NCBI GenBank assembly: GCA_002477465.1
Contig: DLPV01000019.1
Location: 8,281 to 72,280, forward strand
Length of the DNA stretch: 64,000 nt
From: Gammaproteobacteria bacterium UBA7449
GTDB taxonomy: Bacteria > Pseudomonadota > Gammaproteobacteria > Pseudomonadales > Pseudohongiellaceae
Direction: 5' to 3'
Shown: one piece after another, positions 62,499 through 64,000 of the stretch
How the letters are laid out: every line of letters starts with the position of its first letter
Position numbering within the stretch: the first letter of the stretch is position 1
Position numbers and translations under genes: made by a program
Notes under the pieces: model-generated
What the model saw: the letters and a program-made list of their open reading frames with translations, nothing else
What the model was told of the DNA's origin: nothing
Database searches by the model: none

Positions 62499-63407
62499 TT
62501 AATCCTGTAAAAACGTCGAAATCTCGGCGTCAGTCTCGGTGATGCTGGCCAAATGGTTTCTACCATCAAGATTATCTTTCAGGAAAGCGAGCACATAGCG
62601 TCCGAGGGTAGACTTTTGCTCACCGCTGTTGGTGACGAACCTGTGGTCTCCTTCAGCCAGTTCCAAATAGATTTTTGCGCTCCCAATTGAATCGTATACC
62701 AGCTTGGCATGATCTGCGGGTGGCGCGACTTCATCAACTGCACTCGCAATAACGAGGGCGGGCGCACTGACATTGCTGTAGTCGCCGCTGAATGATTGGC
62801 GGCGTTCGCAGCAATAAAGTGCGAGAGGGATAACTGCGCCAATGTTGTTGCCAAGTTCAGCAGCTGCGACCAATGAGGCGCCGCCGCCCATGGAATGACC
62901 CATGATGGCAATCTTGTCAGGATCGATTTTATTGACTATTGGCGCTTCGGCGTTCTGATTTTCCGACTTGATGAAATCAACTGCAGCAATCAGCGCGTCC
63001 GCGCGTGCGGCAAGGGTATCGGTGGGTGAGTTGGTTTCCAAAATAAAGACGGTGTAGCCAAGGGAAGCCATGGCAGGACCCCACCACTCATACATGGCTG
63101 CATTGGCGCGGAAGCCTGGCACGAAAGCGATAGCGCCGTTAGGTAAATCGAAGCTTAGGGTGAGAGGGTAGAACACCATAGCGCCGGCAAAGGCATCTGC
63201 ACTGACGTCGGGTTGGTAGGTGCGGACTTCGTAGACACGTTCATCAAATTCGCGCCCCGCTGCTAGGCCAATTTGGCGGCCTTCAGGGCGATAACGCCCC
63301 TGACTATTATCCTGAGCGAAACTGCTGCCAGAAAACGTGACTAGGCTAAGGACCAGGGTGATCATCAGGCCAAAGGCTGGTAGGGCCCTCTCTCTATGCA
63401 AGGTCAT
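62499..63407 (-). CDS. Exported alpha/beta hydrolase of the PETase/cutinase fold
   Basis: This 302-residue protein has a signal peptide (ending SSFAQD) and the layout of polyesterase/cutinase-type hydrolases. The oxyanion-hole block is AIAFVPGFRANAAMYEWWGP, where F99 stands at the position of PETase Tyr87. The nucleophile motif is GHSMGGG with S172, the acid D225 is in ASAVDEVAPP and H255 is in LAEGDHRFV. The His before the Ser is as in cutinases. The substrate may be polyester, cutin-like or small esters; sequence cannot show which. The loop after the beta6 strand (LALYCCERRQ) differs from PETase. Dienelactone hydrolase is the alternative annotation. Confidence 0.85.
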   Translation of the reverse strand: MTLHRERALPAFGLMITLVLSLVTFSGSSFAQDNSQGRYRPEGRQIGLAAGREFDERVYEVRTYQPDVSADAFAGAMVFYPLTLSFDLPNGAIAFVPGFRANAAMYEWWGPAMASLGYTVFILETNSPTDTLAARADALIAAVDFIKSENQNAEAPIVNKIDPDKIAIMGHSMGGGASLVAAAELGNNIGAVIPLALYCCERRQSFSGDYSNVSAPALVIASAVDEVAPPADHAKLVYDSIGSAKIYLELAEGDHRFVTNSGEQKSTLGRYVLAFLKDNLDGRNHLASITETDAEISTFLQD

Positions 63408-63644
63408 GTGTGTTACCTCTCCTATATTTTGATTATTGCTGAATTAGACCGGAAAATGAGCACATCGGCCTGCAGGACAAGTAATTAATATAGCAGAGGC
63501 GATTCGGCATAGAAACTCACAAAACTCAGTAAATCCGGCCGTTGTCAGGCAGGCAATGAGAGGCGCAATTTGCCGAGGATGTTGGACCTGACCTCGGAGA
63601 GGCATTATGCTCTTAGAATCAAGCAATAGAGGTAACGATTTACC

Positions 63645-64000
63645 ATGAAGTACACTCCCCTAAAGCGCAGCACCTGGTGTCAAAGACAGTTACTGCGTGT
63701 GATTTCCCTGTTCCTGATGCCAGCTCTGCTGCAGGCGCAGGAAGTAAGTGACCATCAATACAGCAGTGAAGCAATCCAGGCCGGCCTGGCCATTTACTCC
63801 CGCGAGTGCGCTCTCTGTCACGGCCCTCAGGGCGACCTGGTGAGCGGCATTAACCTGCGCCTGGGTCAGTTTCGCACTGCTTCGTCAGACGAAGATCTGC
63901 GGCAAGTGATCAGCAACGGCGCTGCCCAGGGGCAGATGCCGGCGTTTAATTTCAGGGATGAAGAGTTAAGCGGTGTGATCGCCTACATTCGAGCAGGATT
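63645..64000 (+). CDS. Exported cytochrome c, 3' end beyond the window
   Basis: The open frame from ATG 63645 runs to the window edge (118 codons). It has a signal peptide (FLMPALLQAQ) and a c-type haem motif ECALCHG near residue 56, with the distal methionine expected in GQMPAFN near residue 99. An AGAGG precedes the start by about 11 bp. The reading frame resembles small cytochromes that accept electrons from PQQ dehydrogenases; two such enzymes are encoded within 15 kb. The remainder lies outside the window. Confidence 0.85.
   Translation, partial: MKYTPLKRSTWCQRQLLRVISLFLMPALLQAQEVSDHQYSSEAIQAGLAIYSRECALCHGPQGDLVSGINLRLGQFRTASSDEDLRQVISNGAAQGQMPAFNFRDEELSGVIAYIRAG

Noticed and set aside
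1..64000. CRISPR array, rRNA or prophage
   Set aside because: No regularly spaced repeats, rRNA sequences, or phage structural or integrase genes were seen.

Overview
The window looks like a chromosome segment of a free-living, aerobic, Gram-negative marine-type gammaproteobacterium. This is inferred from gene content only: TonB receptor, outer-membrane beta-barrels, Sec and lipoprotein signals, PQQ dehydrogenases with cytochrome c, TRAP and DAACS organic-acid uptake, and GT9/GT2 LPS-type glycosyltransferases. No 16S gene or species marker is present.

Layout. 0.1-6.0 kb (+): an RmlD-like protein, MoeA, a lipoprotein, a DUF2333 protein and a SulP transporter. 6.1-10.3 kb (-): a zinc-independent oxidoreductase and a TAXI-type TRAP transporter. 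10.5-19.9 kb (-): a compact, possibly seven-gene transcription unit made of an M16 peptidase lipoprotein, ABC ATPase, ABC-2 permease, double-PDZ lipoprotein, two secreted FG-GAP/VCBS propellers and a small membrane protein. I know of no described system with this composition; it is the best candidate for a new system here. 20-26.9 kb: two related helical envelope proteins flank a ClC channel gene interrupted by an in-frame stop, an exported amidase and a DAACS symporter. 27-32.2 kb (-): an RND permease, LolA-like protein and DUF1302-like barrel triad. 32.9-36.6 kb (+): an FAD oxidase, a non-canonical SDR, a nitroreductase, a degenerate receiver-like protein and a small membrane protein. 36.8-42.5 kb: a VOC protein, Tag glycosylase, an orphan LexA box, an exported RidA, a DUF5916 barrel and DUF2721/DUF2306 membrane proteins.

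42.5-50.2 kb is an accessory hot spot. It holds a 119-bp MITE-like element with a 10-bp target duplication, a tandem duplication of the 5' half and promoter of a tRNA-Arg gene, and the intact tRNA-Arg(TCG). Next comes an integrase-less mini-island of about 1.7 kb. It is bounded by a 13-bp copy of the tRNA 3' end, has 25-bp direct repeats inside each end, and carries one CIA30-type gene. Lower-GC surface genes follow (GT-C transferase, acyltransferase), then a zinc-finger/pilin pair and a frameshifted NTF2-like gene.

50.4-64 kb: two PQQ enzymes, an HTH regulator coupled to a membrane protein broken by TGA, an NHL-propeller protein, GNAT, small membrane proteins, a TonB receptor, GT9 and GT2, a hydrolase of the PETase/cutinase fold, and the start of an exported cytochrome c that runs off the window.

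Three genes (ClC, NTF2-like, HTH-linked membrane protein) each carry exactly one disabling change. They may be real pseudogenes or consensus errors.
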